Made by a program: the position numbers and the translations under genes. Shown in pieces: positions 1 to 14,034 of a stretch of DNA of 64,000 nt (its first letter is position 1; each line of letters begins with the position of its first letter). Under the pieces are notes generated by a model. It was given only the letters and a program-made list of their open reading frames with translations, was not told the origin of the DNA and ran no database searches. The stretch is from Isoetes taiwanensis (Eukaryota; Streptophyta; Lycopodiopsida; Isoetales; Isoetaceae): assembly GCA_021234155.1 (NCBI GenBank), contig JAJEKV010000210.1, forward strand, positions 88,501 to 152,500, read 5' to 3'.

Positions 1-1400
1 ATATGCTTCCTTTTACGAATATTCCAATGATTATCCCAATAATCTCCTGAATATTCATTGTAGGAGAATATGCCTTGTGCCACAACTGCTATTTGTTTTT
101 CCCGTGCTATCTTTCGAGAATAGAGTCGCCGGCGCAGCTGTGCTTGTCTTGTATCTGTCTAATCTTTCCATCTTTCCGAGAATGGAGTTGCCATCTTATT
201 TTTTCGGATTTCTCTGAATGGTTGAGCTGAATCGGACCGGAGCCCTGCTCTCCGGCACATCTAGTTTCGAACTTTCATTGCTATGGGTTCTCTATTTTTG
301 CTTCTCATCCTTTGTCTCGTACATCTTCCCATTCTTCAAAATTATTGCGTTCTTTAGGTTCGTCGGACATTTTGTTTTTCTATGTAATAAACTCTTCTTC
401 CATTCCTTTTCGTCTTCAGGTCAACGGCTAAAACATCTTCCAATACATTGGATTAATAGGCAGATTAACACGGGCATGCAAATTCCTATTGCATTCCTAT
501 TGGGATGGTGATCTAAAAAGTATTATCTATCTATTGTAGGGGTGGCTAACCCGCTCGCTCATAAAGTGCATGCTGGATTTCACCATTCAAGCTCTTTAAA
601 CCTTAGTGAGGCAAATAGGCCACTTAGCAATAACCTATTTGGCAAGTAGGATCAAGTAGATTACCTAATAGCCTTGTAAGAATGGCTAGCCCCCGTCGCA
701 ATTAGGATGAAGTAGACGCATCTATGATAGAAAATTACATATTTCATGAATTTAAAGTAACTCAATTAGGATGAAGTAGATGCATTGTGATAGAAAATTA
801 CATATTTCATGAATTTAAAGTAACTATAATTTAAGGACTCATGAGATATGAATGCATGTAGTAGACAAATCAAAGATGTATATGCTTAGACGTATTATGA
901 AAATCATAGATAGTTGGATTTGCTTATTAAAGTTTAATTCTTCCATTGAATATTATGCTATTGGGATTTCCCAAAAAAAGTTGACTATAACAGGGGAGTT
1001 CAAAATATTGATGAAATTGCTTTCGTCCTCAACTGAAGTAATGTTAGAGTGGTGTGTGCATAATATGTCCTAACGGATGGTAGCAAGTGGCATTCCTCCT
1101 CCTCCTCTCCTCTCCTCCTCGTGTCACAATGTTTTTTGGATTGCCCCCTGTTAAGGGGCAATCTGTTAGAGGGAGGGTGGGTTTTGGTATATTTTGGCAT
1201 ATTATAGGCATATCTTATGATATGACGGCTATTATTGCTGATCGTTTTTCTGATGGTGAAAAACTTTGGTATTTTATCATTTGAATATGCTCTAAGGTTT
1301 TTCGTGTTTTCGACACAATTTTTTTTTCGATCGGAAAGGTCATTTTACCCTATTTTTTTTTCCATTTAAAACAATTGGTTTTTTTAATCTTTAGGATCTT
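1..1400. other. Gene-poor stretch, no recognised gene
   Basis: I see only short open frames with no recognisable domain. The sequence is AT-rich with pyrimidine-rich tracts near 1090-1140 and 1320-1390. The one clear structure is the tandem duplication at 699-826, listed separately. Confidence 0.6.
699..826. repeat. Tandem duplication, period about 64 bp
   Basis: Two adjacent copies begin with CAATTAGGATGAAGTAGA (at 699 and 763) and both run through ATTTCATGAATTTAAAGTAA. They differ by a few substitutions and one small indel, so the duplication is not very recent. Confidence 0.9.
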
Positions 1401-1404
1401 TTTG

Positions 1405-1835
1405 AGAATCGATTTTATGATATGAATTTTTACAAACTGTTTTTAGAATCAATTCTCCTTTTTTGAGGTAAATATAGTGTAGAGTTTGTACAACCTGGAA
1501 TTTCTTATTTGGCCAGCATGGCCTTTCCATTTTTAGAGCCTCGATATATAATGTTAGGAACTATTAGAATTAGAATAGAATATGCCCCATTGGTGTTGTG
1601 CCTAAGGGCAAATATCCACCAAAAAGCGAATATATTCAAAACTTTTAAAGCATTGGACGAATGTTGGATAGGTTAAAATAAGAAATAAAAATAAAAATTA
1701 GTCAACTTCTTTCACGGTCCTCATGCCGCGATTAGATCTTCGCCAACCTTAGAAACTTGCCGAAGGGGCTTTCGTCAAGATTTCGATGCCTTGAAAGATT
1801 AAAAGCTCTGGATTTTCTATTACACAGCCTTCCAG
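1405..1835 (+). repeat. Dispersed repeat, copy 1 (inverted copy at 15.44-15.75 kb)
   Basis: The segment contains CGATATATAATGTTAGGAAC, a run GGGCAAATATCCACCAAAAA and GCCGAAGGGGCTTTCGTC. The reverse complement of the same series of blocks, in the same order, occurs at 15440-15750. No coding frame runs through it. It is probably a non-autonomous transposon or a fragment of one. Outer limits are uncertain because similarity fades at both ends. Confidence 0.7.
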
Positions 1836-1855
1836 TGATCATTTTTGCCTGGTTT

Positions 1856-1935
1856 AGAGATAGATAGATAGATAGATTTTTAATGTCCATGGAGATCAAA
1901 TTGGCCATGGGACCTAAAAAAGGTGTTGTGAGGCC
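1856..1935 (-). mobile_element. LINE 3' end with (TATC)n tail
   Basis: Read on the minus strand it gives GGTCCCATGGCCAATTTG, then TCCATGGACATTAAAAA, then a TATC microsatellite. This is the same terminal block (GGTCCCATAGGCC ... CCGTGGACGATAAAAA, then a simple repeat) that ends the LINEs at 18.9, 31.8 and 35.9 kb. Only about 80 bp of the element is left. Confidence 0.7.
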
Positions 1936-4900
1936 AATTTCTTCTTTTTTCTTTTTCCCCTTTTCTAGGGCCTAGGGGTGGTTTTATATAACATGAGCTC
2001 CACATATAACATGAGCTCCATACTTAAAATTGTTGCAATGGAACTACATGGGAAATGAATCATGAGATGTAAAATAATATTAATACATCAACGATCATGG
2101 GATAATGTATATTGTAGAATACAAGAAAGTGTAAATATCCCTAGTCTAGCATACTTTCTTCTCTAGTAGGTTGTCTTGCAGTTTCAAATACCTTAAAAAT
2201 ATAATACGGCCTCACAGACCATTGAAATATGTTTATAGTCAAAGGAAACTTTGTAGCAAGTAATAAAACGAACAAATAAAGGAAAACAATAACACATCAT
2301 AAATCCTACTCTTACATTACAAATACACAAACAAACGTATAAATAATAAGAAAATGTATGCCAATAATAATAATAATAATAATAACTAGTTATGGTGCCC
2401 GGCGTTGCCGGGCTTTTCAGCATTTGAAGAGGTCGTTGTGTGATGGTTGGGTAGAAGAATCGATGTCGGTTGGAGGAGGGAAGTGTAATTCATTAATTTT
2501 GTGTGTGGTATTTTGTTGGACTACACGTACAAATAGTCTCATTTTAATGTGTCTTGATATGGAAGTAGTTGAGATGAATTATATTTGAAATTTGTGACGA
2601 TATGATTTGTGTTTGAAAGTAGTCGAGATGAATTAGAATTCAAGTTTGTGACGATATGATTTAATAATCTTAGCTAATAAAGTTGTTAATGCCGTTGGGA
2701 TAGGAATTATTGAGCACATTCTATGTAGTTTTGAAGTGACAGTTGTTTGTGGGAAATGTGACAATTGAAATCTTTAAAGTGCAATGGGACAATGTAGTTG
2801 GAAAGAATATGGATTCGAATGTGCCATATAACGAAAATAATTTCAGAGTTGTTTAGTTGTTGTTTTTCTATGTGGAATAAACCCCAAAGAGAATGTCAAT
2901 TCCTTTAGAAAATGAGGTTAAATCTCCAATACGACATTGCTAATGTTGTTTATCTTGCATTATATTTGAATGTACAAAGTGTGACTTCATTGTCGATTGG
3001 TAACAAAGGAGTGATTTTGCAGATATCATATTATATCGTAGATCAAAAATGCTAGAGATAGTAAAGCTTGGAAATCAATGTCATAGTTTCTACTACCATA
3101 TGATGAAGTTAGTGTCTTTCTATCCTCAATCCTTTTTCGTTTTGTGGACAAACTTATTTTTGAGAGGAGTTATATTTGCTATGCATAGTGTAAAACAATA
3201 CAAATGCTTCCAATAGGTTTTCCTTTAAATTTGTGAGAACATCTTAGAACTGTGTTCAAGAAAGAATGTTCTGCAAATAAGAAATAATAAAACAAATCAC
3301 AGTCCCAATATAGAACATTGAAGGATTGTAGAAGCTTTCTTACATATTGAAACATGGAGGTTGCGGTGTCTGGCGTAGATTAGGCGCTTAGGACTTACAC
3401 CGCAAATTCTCCGCCAAATTTGATGATATGAACAAATTAGATACATAGTAGTAGAAAATATAAGTTGGTCTTGTCACAATGATGACCATGATTATTGTTC
3501 AAATTTACATGAAATGATTCTCTATATGCTAGAAATGAATTTGGATTGATGATACGCTTACATATCTTCAATGATGTCCACGATGTCTTATAGGGGTATT
3601 AGAATGTTGCAATTGTGCATAGATACAAAGGTGAAGCAAGATAATACAAAGCATCAATCAGCTGCATTTAAAGTTAATTGGCAGTAGATGATGTCATAAT
3701 AATAACAAACTGAAGTTGCTTAGGGTAAATGCAAGTAGGCAGCTTAAACGGTAGAAGCAGAGGTTGTAATAGCAATGTTGTTAGCACTTCAAAATGCACC
3801 ACGTGTGAGATTTAGGGGAGTTAATTCTCTCATTTCTGACTAACCAACCTTTCAATAAAAATCTTTTAATGTGGAAGTGTCTTATGTTTAGAAAATCAGA
3901 TAATGTGTAGATAGAGAATTTGAAATTGGATAATGGGAATACCAACTTTGAAAATAATGTGTAGATAGAGAATTCGAAACTGGATAATGGGAATACTAAC
4001 TTTGAAACTATCTCATGTCAAAGATATGAGCTAATCATTTGCTATGGACATTCTGCTATATTTTTGCAATTCTGAGAATAATAAAAGAGATCATTGATAA
4101 TTATGCTTGCAAGGCCTGCAATGTGCAAAATTGCAGCTCATGGAACATGCCACCTGTATATTGGCTTCCATAATTTCTAGACTTCCAAAACTTCCAAGAG
4201 GGATACAATGCCTGCATTGGGAAAGGGAATTAAGTGATCAAGGCCCTCATGAGTTGAGCTAATCTGCTAGCTACCACAGTGGTGTAATATGCTTGTTTGA
4301 ATCGGAGAACGAAGCAAAAAAAATGCTAGTCTAACTAAGACGAAATTGAGTAAACATTATGAATTGTTGACCTTTGGCACTCTCTAAGTCAACTGAATGA
4401 CATGACAACTTCTGCTATACAACTCATTTATGCATGAAATTGTACCTGCTCACCCTGAATACTCACTTGAAGATGCTCCTATATGTGAAGAGCTCTGTGA
4501 TGCAAGAATAGGGATAGATTTGAATGGTGCTGTTTATGGTGCCAATACAACATCTGCTATCCAAAACAAAATCAGGGAATAAAATGATGTGAGGTGTAAA
4601 GATCTTACTCAAGAAAGCACCATTGCAAAATATTATATATGGGAGCAAGATAAGGAAATTGGAGCATGTCAATGCAACAATGAAGTTATAGGCATTACTA
4701 AAACCTGATGCTAGAATAAACATGGCAGTCTGATAGTGCTACAACATTTATAGAAGTGACAAATATGCTTTCATTGAGGCCTGCAACTCTGGATTCTGCT
4801 TCTGATGTAGAGAAACATTTGAAAATAAGTGGCACATGAATAGAGATGTTCAGAATGACAACCTAGTTATAGTTATTTGTACTCTAGATCTGACGGAACA

Positions 4901-5200
4901 ATATTTGTTCGCCTGAATGGCCTTTAATATATCCAAATTTGGAAAACTTGTGTTCGACCTAAACATGCAAAGCAGGCAATAGGTACAAAAACTACATAAC
5001 CTTATGAATTAAATAACACTTATTGCCAGGTCAAAATTTGTTTTGCAAAGGGTGGCAGAATTCATGATAAAAGTTGAATATGCATGTCTATATATTCATG
5101 CGCAGCTAAATATATTCTCCACGGTCTCTAGGAGTCTGTGATCAGAGAACGAAAATATACAGAATGAAAAAAGTCGAAGTCAAATGTGTATTGTGAACTT
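1936..5200. other. Gene-poor stretch
   Basis: No recognisable gene. Contents: a short (AAT)n run near 2364-2386, an imperfect repeat around GTGACGATATGATTT near 2590-2665, the tandem duplication at 3901-4008, and a slightly better open frame near 4430-4670 that matches nothing I know. It may be very old transposon sequence. Confidence 0.5.
3901..4008. repeat. Tandem duplication, period 54 bp
   Basis: Two copies begin TAATGTGTAGATAGAGAATT (3901 and 3955) and differ at about four positions. Confidence 0.9.
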
Positions 5201-6092
5201 ACAAATCTAAAGCAGAGAGCTTACTTGTGTTTGTACACCCATAGCTCATTGACTTCGTGCTTTTCAGCGTGGGTTGTGGGTGCTTAGACCACACTCTAAG
5301 CTATAAAGCGACCGGGTGAAAAGGCTTTAATATTAGAACAAAAGCATAAGATGTTAAGACTTGTTGCATTTAATATAGCATCGAGAGATACCTCAATTCA
5401 AGTGTAGAACACGTTGGTACTTGTAGGCTATTGCGAGGCTATTGTATCTTTTTAAAAAGCGGACATTCAAGGGATTTGAGATACATGCATGCTTGTGAGT
5501 AGTAGATCAATAAAGAATGTATAGTATCTTTACATCCTTGTTGGCGGAGATAATATCTAGGAAGGGGCAAAATATAGGAAGTTCGGACCTATGAAGCCGC
5601 GGGAACTTACAAAACAAAATAGAAGCGACAAAGGAAAAAACGTAGGAGCGAGCATTACCAAAGAAGCCCCTACCTGAATAAATAGAAAATGCGTTGAAGA
5701 CTCCATTCTCGGCATGCATACACATAGAATGACACGTATAACGGTCCACATTCAAAAAAACATGCCTCAGCAGAGAAGCTCAAGCATTTAAATCTGCCTG
5801 TATTGAATAGAGCATTAACATACGACAGATTCATCCATGAAAGAGCTTTAGGCTTACAACATAGTTACCTTAACCTAATGCATCCAGCAAGTTCTCTCAT
5901 TTGAATGTTTAAAGCTTTTCCTTCGCTAAGCCTGCACGAAAGACGTTCATACATAAGCAAAGAAGCTAAGATTTTGAACAAAGCATAAATAGTGATCTCT
6001 GAATATAATAGAATTTGGATCAGTCAAATCTCAAAATCAGAAAAGGCTTGTACCTCAATCTTTTTATTCTTTGCCAAACCCTTAGCTTCGTA

Positions 6093-6166
6093 GCTCCTAC
6101 AATCTGTAGAAGGGTAATGTCTGATAGACGCTCCTACAATCTGTAGAAGAGGTAATGTCTAATGAT
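6093..6166. repeat. Tandem duplication, period 37 bp
   Basis: Copies start with GCTCCTACAATCTGTAGAAG at 6093 and 6130. The unit has an internal palindrome (CTACAATCTGTAG). Confidence 0.85.
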
Positions 6167-7540
6167 ACAGTTCATTCGTCTATGATACAGACACTCTATG
6201 ATGAAGTAGAGTCTATGACATGGGCAGAAAAGGTATTTGTCTGGCTTCTTTTTGCGAATCCCATAGGCATCAGTTTTTGTTGCGATAGCCACAATCACCA
6301 AAATGATATTAGACAATACTTAGAAATCACATGATCATAATCTCATGATCCAAACCCAATAATTCACATAATCAGTCAAATGATCCAGTCATTGAACCGC
6401 TTTAAAATGAATATACAAAAAGTAATAGGACAATGCTCAAACATAAAGCATTACCACAGACCCTTAGCACCACAAAGAACCATGTTGGAAAACCAAGATA
6501 GCAGTGTTACCAAATGAATCCTCATGTAAGCCTGGCTAATGGATCTAAAGTTGTACAAACATGCAAAATAAATGGGTCATCTCACATTGAAAGAAGTAGG
6601 CATACAATAGATGTTACAGGGTTTCACCAATAGTTTCTATGCGTACATGTTCAGCCACAGATGAAAGCAATATACCAAGGCAAAAGATCGAGTGGTTTCT
6701 AATTTGAAGTACACGTAGAAATCCATCTTCAGTTTGTTGGGTTAAGCATCTTACAATATCTTACAATAAGAACCTTCTACGAATCTCTGCTGCTCCAAAC
6801 TGGATTCAAGCATGTTACAGAAGAGAGTAACCTGCACCTATAAAGCTGCTTCAAAACAAAACACAAATGCTCATTTCTTCAAGTTCAAGCATATCTGTAT
6901 GAAAATGCCACTTAAGTTCAACCTCCTGTATGAAGTTCACAAAATATCCCAAGGGCATGTAAGAAGTCTATAAATAGCTTAGAAATACACCTTTACGTTC
7001 AGGCCAAATGCTTATACCTCCATGAAGCATAAAACATGAAGTATCTCGATCAAAGTCCAACCCGTCTCTGCAGAATCCACTGCCATATCTAGTGTAACGG
7101 TGTCCACATTGCTTTCGCCCACTAAAAAAAAATTTTGTTTGAAGAGGAAAACCCAGTGAAAATATCACTTTCGGTACCAAGAAGGCGCAATCGGTCAAGT
7201 TCATATCCGTAAAAATAAGCATGAAAATATGGGCTACAAAAATTTAGCGAAGCTCGGCCCATTGCAACTCGGGCCGTTGCTATGAGAAACATAACCTAGA
7301 TTCTCTGACTCACACTGCCGGATTGCTATTAGCGATAAGCTTGCTTACCTAAAAGCGGGACAAAATGTGGCTCTCATGCCATGCCGTCATCGACCAAAAA
7401 TTGGGGACGGATGGCTCCTCCATAGTTAATTTCGAAATCATGAAAAGCCACAGCCCGATTTTTGGAATACTGAAAAAATTTTCCAGCCGGCAAAAACCCC
7501 ACAACCTTAGAAAACTAACCTTAAAAAAAATTCTAAAAAG

Positions 7541-7603
<63 letters not shown>
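7541..7603. repeat. (AAT)n microsatellite
   Basis: About 21 uninterrupted trinucleotide units. On the minus strand it produces a spurious poly-tyrosine frame. Confidence 0.98.
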
Positions 7604-9419
7604 TGTATTCAGGATACAAATTGAAATTACATTACAAGCAGACATTTCAAAATATCGTTCATTAGCAACAATTTAGCTTATGACAACTTACAACTTTGAT
7701 CTGCTGTGGAATAACCCTTGCCCAACACACAAATCACAACTATGCAACCATACAACTTGGTATAACTTCAAAGCTTTCTTCAGGTGGACGTATATCACGA
7801 AGAGGTTTGCAAATTATGCTTTGAGAGGTATGTCCTTCTGTTCTTCCTTGAGGGACTAAAATACAAGCAAAAACAATGAAATTTTCATGAACACAGTACT
7901 GTAGCTTGCTGTCTGCATGAATACAGTATCACAGCTTGCCACTCATAATAAGCTATATCTGTATGAATTGGGAATTTTTGAATCCTAGCTCTCATACAAA
8001 CAAAGCTGCAGATTTACGGTCAAGATGAATGTTGTATGCCTCCTATGTGATAATACCTATATGGCCCGAACAACCAGAGCATTGCTGCTGATCACTGTTA
8101 AGTAGTGTTGGAATCCGACCAGAATAGTCTCGGCTGGAGAATCATCAAACACATTAGCAATCTACACAAAACGAAGAGGAAAAAGAAAAAAAAAAATGCA
8201 TTCTTTGCAACTAAAGGAACACAATGAGCCAAGAATCTTGTAATGTCGCAGAGAAACTTGGATTCTATGTCACGAATCTGCAAATGAAGCACCAAAAAAT
8301 AGCCAAATATGTCATCGATAGACTGATGGCAAATCCATAAAGGAAAAGTATGTGGGGCGGGTGCTATGCAAAGAACCTCTGAGACGGAGTGCAAATCGGT
8401 AAACAAGTAACCTATGTGGGGAGCTGCGCCCAAAGAATATCATGATCATGTTAACATGGTAAATAGTTAGGGAACTGAATTTGAGCTGGATTTACCTCTA
8501 CAGTTCTAAACAGCCAAAAGACTAAAAGTACATGTTCTAATTCCTATTGTAAAAAGAGATTCGGGCTTGAGCATGGTGCAAAAGTCCAGCATTCTGTCAA
8601 ATGCCATGGGCATCAGAAAGATCATTTTGAGCACGGTGAAAAAGTTCAACATTTTGTCAAATGCCATGAACACACTAACATGGTAGATGATCAGGGAGTT
8701 GGAATGGAGATGAATGATCCAAAACTTAAAACTACATGTTCCAGTTCTTGTTGTAAAAACAGATTCAAAGTTATGTGTAGGTAAGAAAATTATGCCAAAA
8801 ATTCTACAAAAGGAACATGCTTAAAAGAAATACACAGAAGCTTCAGAGACCCTCATTCCTACTCAGAGTGAAAATAGTCTGGCAAGATACCAATAAATGG
8901 AAAGGAAAGAATTGGGGTGGCTTGATTTCTGTCTGCATATTGCTAACCATGGTTATAGCAATTGTTTCAGAACAGAGTATTCCATGAAGAAAAGCCTTTA
9001 ATGCAAATTTTTTCGATGAATAGCAATCAAACATGATTTGTAACCTGGCAACTTGAGTCATGACTTGCAAGCATAAAAATACTAGCTAGAGCTTTTAAAC
9101 TGACAAAAGGGACATGGTGGTGCCCTGTAAACTAGGGTAGAACAATCAAAATGCAAATGCGCACAAAGTAATGAAAACAATGAATTGAGGACATGAACAC
9201 TTGTATTGCCAGGAATAATGTCATCATATAATAATTTATCTCATGATTTACCTGCAGGGAACACGTAAGAATAAGAGCAAGCAAAATAAAGATGCATCTC
9301 ACCATCTGTATCTGCAGAAACAAACCAACAGCTAAGAAAGCACATTGGCATATGTGAAAACATAGACATTGTGTATTTGCATAACAATTAAAAAGATCAT
9401 TCAAACAAAAGAAAGACGA

Positions 9420-11505
9420 GAAGGAAACTTATAGTCACAAAATTGTGATTTTTGCCCCATTGGACTAAACCAACAGCAAGATCACCTGTAAGACATTGAT
9501 CAGACTGACTAAAATAAAAAATCCATAATGTACTTTTTATAAACAATAGCCTTGTGTTCAGGATAAACCCTATTAGTTTAAATGTTAAACTAAAATTGTG
9601 ATGATTAGAATATCATGGAATTTTATACCCCCCCTGATTATCACTGCAAGATTTCTTAAGCTCTCGAAAACACTAATGAACACGCTTGTAAGATATAATA
9701 AGCGCAGACATAACAAATATCACCTTGTTTCCTTACTATGGGCATACGATGCAATATAAAAATTGCCCAACCTGCCCTTAAGCATGGAGTACTTTACAAA
9801 TTAATGTGTCAATTCTTGAAGAACACATTCCTACAGACAGGCTTGTAACAGGTTGGTTTAAAACAACAATAAGATAGCTGGAATATAAGTACGTAGTGAG
9901 GCATTGTTGAGCTGGAATGTAAGCATGTGGTGGAGGCATTGTTGAGTGAAAAGCTTTATGAAAAGCAGGAATAATTCTACTGCAAAATTTATTCCTAATA
10001 TCCCTTCAAGGCAGAAGTAATGCAGAAGTAATGCAGAACATAGTATGTTCTTAGTGGCTAAAAATGGGTAGTCACAGTCAAAGACAACGTTTTTGAACTA
10101 AAGAAGAAGAAAAGGAAGAAGTTTCTAAGAAAAAATTCGCATTGTGAAGGATCCATACCCATGCCATGCCATACCTAGTTCTGTGGATTTTACAGAGGAT
10201 CTGCTAGTTCATATCAGCACTTGCATTTTTTGCCGGATTTCCTTCCTTGCTTCCTAGGCCTATATAGATTCACCGGAGTCGGATTTGCATTCCCATTTGC
10301 TTCCTTTATCTCTAAAAGGTATTTTGCTTGCATGATCGCATCGCTTCTGCTTTTTCACTCCTGCCCACAAGTTGTTTATAGACAAATTTTACAGAAAAGG
10401 ATGCCTCAAATGATATCTCCATTTCAAAAGAATGATCGATTCTTAAGAGTTTAGGCAGCCAAGGGATCAATAGACGGGATGCAAATTTGCAGGCCGCATG
10501 CCAGTTTCTCCAAAAATACCGCGGATCTAGATAAAATTTTTACCTGCCTGCCAGTTAACCGGTTGGAACATTCGAGATTTAGAATGGGCGAGACCGCAAG
10601 TTTACAAAAAAAAAAGGGTTTGGAGCAGTCACCAGCATATCCTAGGTATACTCTAGCATATACTTAGGATATGCCACAAACCCACAAAAGCAAGGGTTTG
10701 CCCCCCTAGGGGCAACCCAAAAAAGAATAGAATAGAATAGAATAGTCAGGAATAGATAGATAGATAGATAGATAGATAGTCAGGAATAGAGTCAATACCT
10801 TATGTCTAAGTGATAGTTTTTTATTTTTTTTTAAGTTTAACCATTGGATTATAAACCATTGCATTTTTAAGTATAATCAATAAATACATCAAAATGTATA
10901 AATACATGCACAAATCAACGGCTAAAGAAATAAAAAATATGTGAAGAATTAGCGTGCCAAATTCGTAGTTCTATGGCCCTGCACCAGATCTACATGCTGG
11001 AGAGTTCAACCTTTGCGAAACCAAACCAACGTCTACAAACAAGATGCAATCAGAACCGGAGAGTAGTCGCGGCCCTAATTCATTGGGCCAGAAAAAGAAA
11101 TCCACCTGACACATCCTAAATTGGGACCTTAGTCAAAAAAAAAAAAAAAAGCCCTATCAATTAAAAAATTCCCCTGCACCTTCAAAGCCGGAGGCAAAAT
11201 GATCATTAAAAACCTTACATTACAAATATACGATTCCAAATTTCGGCCACATTATCAGGAATAGAGTCAAATGCAATAATAGAGACAGTCGGAAAGTGGT
11301 CTCTTTAATGTTGCAAAATTTGGACCGTCTGTGCGGCATATTCCTTCGCTGATGCCAAGAAATGGACGGTGGACGGCTGACTGAATGGAAGTTGTGTGAG
11401 TATGTCTGAAACCATGTGTGCATTTTTCGAGAGCAAAACGAACAAGGATACTCAGGAAAGTTCCGGCGATGCCGCTTCACAAGGAAACCTCAGGTAGGGG
11501 TTTTT
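9420..11505. other. Gene-poor stretch upstream of the first monooxygenase gene
   Basis: No gene recognised. It holds an imperfect 36 bp duplication around GAGCTGGAATRTAAG near 9889-9950, the microsatellite at 10723-10790, and AT-rich DNA. It may include distal promoter sequence of the gene starting at 11584. Confidence 0.45.
10723..10790. repeat. Compound microsatellite (AATAG)n and (GATA)n
   Basis: Pentanucleotide AATAG units are followed by GATA units, with a repeated TCAGGAATAGA spacer between them. Its resemblance to LINE tails elsewhere in the window suggests it was seeded by a LINE insertion whose body is now unrecognisable. Confidence 0.8.
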
Positions 11506-11583
11506 ATTACATTCTATATATTATAGACGTCAGTCAGTTTTCTTCATAATCTGGTGCTGTTATCGCTTCAGACTTCACATTTG
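11506..11583 (+). promoter_or_regulatory. Probable core promoter and 5' leader
   Basis: A TATA-like stretch (CTATATATTATAG) at about 11512-11524 lies 60-70 bp before the first ATG of the monooxygenase gene, a plausible TATA-box distance with a short leader. Position is the only evidence. Confidence 0.4.
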
Positions 11584-14034
11584 ATGGCAGATCTTGTTCG
11601 GTCCTCTCAGACAGATGCCGAACCCAATATAGTCATCATTGGTGCTGGCATTGCAGGTCTTGCCACAGCCCTCGCATTTCACAGGTCCGTTCTTCCAATC
11701 ATGACTTTTCAGTCCTAGAAAAGAAAAACTTAAGTTTTTCAGTCATGCGTTAGCCTAGAAAAGAAAATTTTAAGTTAGCCACTGATATATGCCTAGGAAT
11801 TGTTGTGTGGTAAGACTTACCTATCCTTTCTAATGACCATCTTCCTATTCTATTCTATTCTATTCTTTGCATTTGCATGTCAAATATAGAAATTTTTTCA
11901 TTTATGTGCCCTGCGACTAAGCTTGGTTTTCAGGTTAGGAATTCAAACACTCGTTCTGGAGCAGTCAGATACGCTAAGACCAGGCGGTACATCAATTGGA
12001 CTATGGAAAAATGCTTGGCATGCACTAGATGCTCTGGGTGTCTCCGATGAATTACGTAAAAACTATTCGAAGGTCTCTTGGTAAGTTAAATGGCATTTGC
12101 TAGTTGCCTGCATTTTTCTGGTGGATGCTGTTTTGTTTCTGCATGTGATGGCATCTATTGCATGGATATGTAACACTATAATTGGCCATGTCCGTCTACT
12201 ATTTGGAGCGCTGCAAATGCTATAGAAGGATTTTGTGACTTTATGGGCTGTTTGTCGATCATTGACGTGCATAAATCATGACATCGTAGATCTTTTATGT
12301 CTAAATGTTGAAGTGTGGTTTCTAATTTGATATTGTATATTCCATAAGCCATTGCTCTTTAACGCAGTTTTGAAGTTTTGACTGAGGCTGGGAAGTTGAT
12401 CCAGCGCATCAGCTTCAATAATGTCAGGTAAACATGCAGAACTGCAGTCTTTTATGTCATAAAGAAGCATTATTATTCTGCAATTTCTTTAAAGGTATGT
12501 TTTTTATGATTTAGAAACTCAGACCAAGTCATAAGAATAAGTCATGCCCTTCTTATGTTAGTAATCTGCATCGGAGAAAGTAGATTTAAGATTCAATCTA
12601 AGGATGCTTATTTCCATTATTCTCGTCTGTGAATTTTATCGTTCCTTTTGTCCTAACAGCATGTTACCCATTCTACGAACTTCACAGAATTATGGTGTCT
12701 TAGGGTGATGGTAGTAACTGTGGGCATAATATTTGTCCTGTTTTTCATTTCCAGTCATGAACTCCGGGCAGTGGAACGCACAGCACTTCTGGAAGCACTT
12801 GCAAAGCCCCTTCCAAAAGGAACTATTAGGTTCAATAGTAAGGTGACAAAAATATCAAAAGGTAACAAGCGATCTCAGACTGAGATTTATCTGGATGATG
12901 GAACAACTATTACTTCAAAGGTATGCTCAACGTACAGCATTTGAATTAAGCATGTACTTTTGCTTAGCGGTCTCAATTTGGAGACATGTTATAAGGTTCT
13001 TATTGGCTGCGACGGTGTGCATTCTGCTGTTGCCCAATGGATGGGGCTGAAAGAACCTGGTTTTGTGGGCCAATATGCTATTCGAGGAGTAGCTAAATAT
13101 ACAGCGGATCATGAATTTGGCACAGTTTCTAGACAGTACCTTGGTACGGGTACTCGTGGCGGAATTGTTCCCATATCTTCTGATAAAGCCTACTGGTTTT
13201 GTACCTTTAACAACACTAAGCAAGGTCCCTCCCTCCCCCTCTCTCTGGTATGTGCGTGAATACAATAGATATCCTTTTTCCTTTTGTAAATCTATCTCAT
13301 TGCATCTATCTTTTGAGTATAGTAGTTAATGCTAAAAATAGTTTAAAATCATTCATATGTGTATGTGTGTGATGGTCAATTCTAGCTGATGAAAGTCCAA
13401 ATGTGTTGAACTCTTAATCTTGTTCTCTTTATACAGTACTTGCTGACAATAGTGAGATGCATGAAACAAGATGCTAAATGTTTCTATTGCTACATTTGAA
13501 GGTTGGGTGACTGATCCTGAGAGAGTGAAGGAAGAGGCAAAGATACTGATCAAAAATTGGTCAAATGAAAGTAAAGAAATCATGTATGGTCTCATAGACA
13601 ACTCCCCACCAGAGACAATAAGCAGGAGCGCGTTAAGAGACAGGTTGGCACTTCCATTTTTTACTCCAGAGTTGGCTATCGATGGAGTAACACTTGCTGG
13701 GGATGCCCTACATCCTGTAACACCTAACTTAGGCCAGGGAGGATGTTTGGCATTGGAAGATGGTGTTATTCTGGCACGCGAAATTTACACTGCTCTCACT
13801 ACCCAAGAAGAATTTAGCCAGGTGTTATCCGATGCTTTAGAAACATATATAAACCAAAGATGGAAGAGGTTCTTACCATTGACGATCCAGTCCCGCATTA
13901 TGGGTGCAGTTATGACATTGAATTCTGCACTTTTATGTTATTTCAGAGACAACTTTGGTCTCCAGGTTCTGCTTCGGGTTTTTGGCTACTCAAACCATAC
14001 CCAATTTGATTGTGGAGCTCTTCCCATGCCTTAG
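11584..14034 (+). CDS. FAD-dependent monooxygenase, CTF2/MO1 type, copy 1 (6 exons)
   Basis: Exons 11584-11684, 11934-12080, 12368-12427, 12755-12920, 12996-13224 and 13502-14034 join in frame to 411 codons, the usual size for plant CTF2/MO1-like flavin monooxygenases (relatives of zeaxanthin epoxidase and of salicylate-hydroxylase-type enzymes). Residues 20-25 (GAGIAG) are the Rossmann FAD-binding motif; GCDGVHS at 162-168 is the DG motif; GDALHPVTPNLGQGG from residue 301 is the GD motif contacting the flavin ribityl chain. No membrane segment is visible. The reaction in this family is NAD(P)H- and O2-dependent hydroxylation or epoxidation; the substrate cannot be told. All introns are GT-AG. 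Intron 4 is only 75 bp and ends in ATAAG without a pyrimidine tract, and intron 5 ends in TTGAAG, both weaker than in copy 2. An AATAAA lies at 14166. Copy 2 starts 15 kb downstream. Confidence 0.95.

Larger units (their letters stand above)
5200..9420. other. Gene-poor stretch, unassigned
   Basis: No protein family recognised on either strand. Several short frames near 5.9-7.4 kb on the minus strand have splice-like borders, but the phases I tested do not join. Simple structures: a 37 bp tandem duplication at 6093-6166, the (AAT)n run at 7541-7603, and an imperfect duplication around TTCTGTCAAATGCCATG near 8574-8690. Confidence 0.45.

Noticed and set aside
5869-6103. Two possible minus-strand exons (6103-6054 and 5941-5869) with splice-like borders
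   Set aside because: Each has an open frame, but their phases do not match when joined, and no family is recognised.
7349-7645. Poly-tyrosine protein on the minus strand
   Set aside because: Caused by the (AAT)n microsatellite; flanking residues match nothing.
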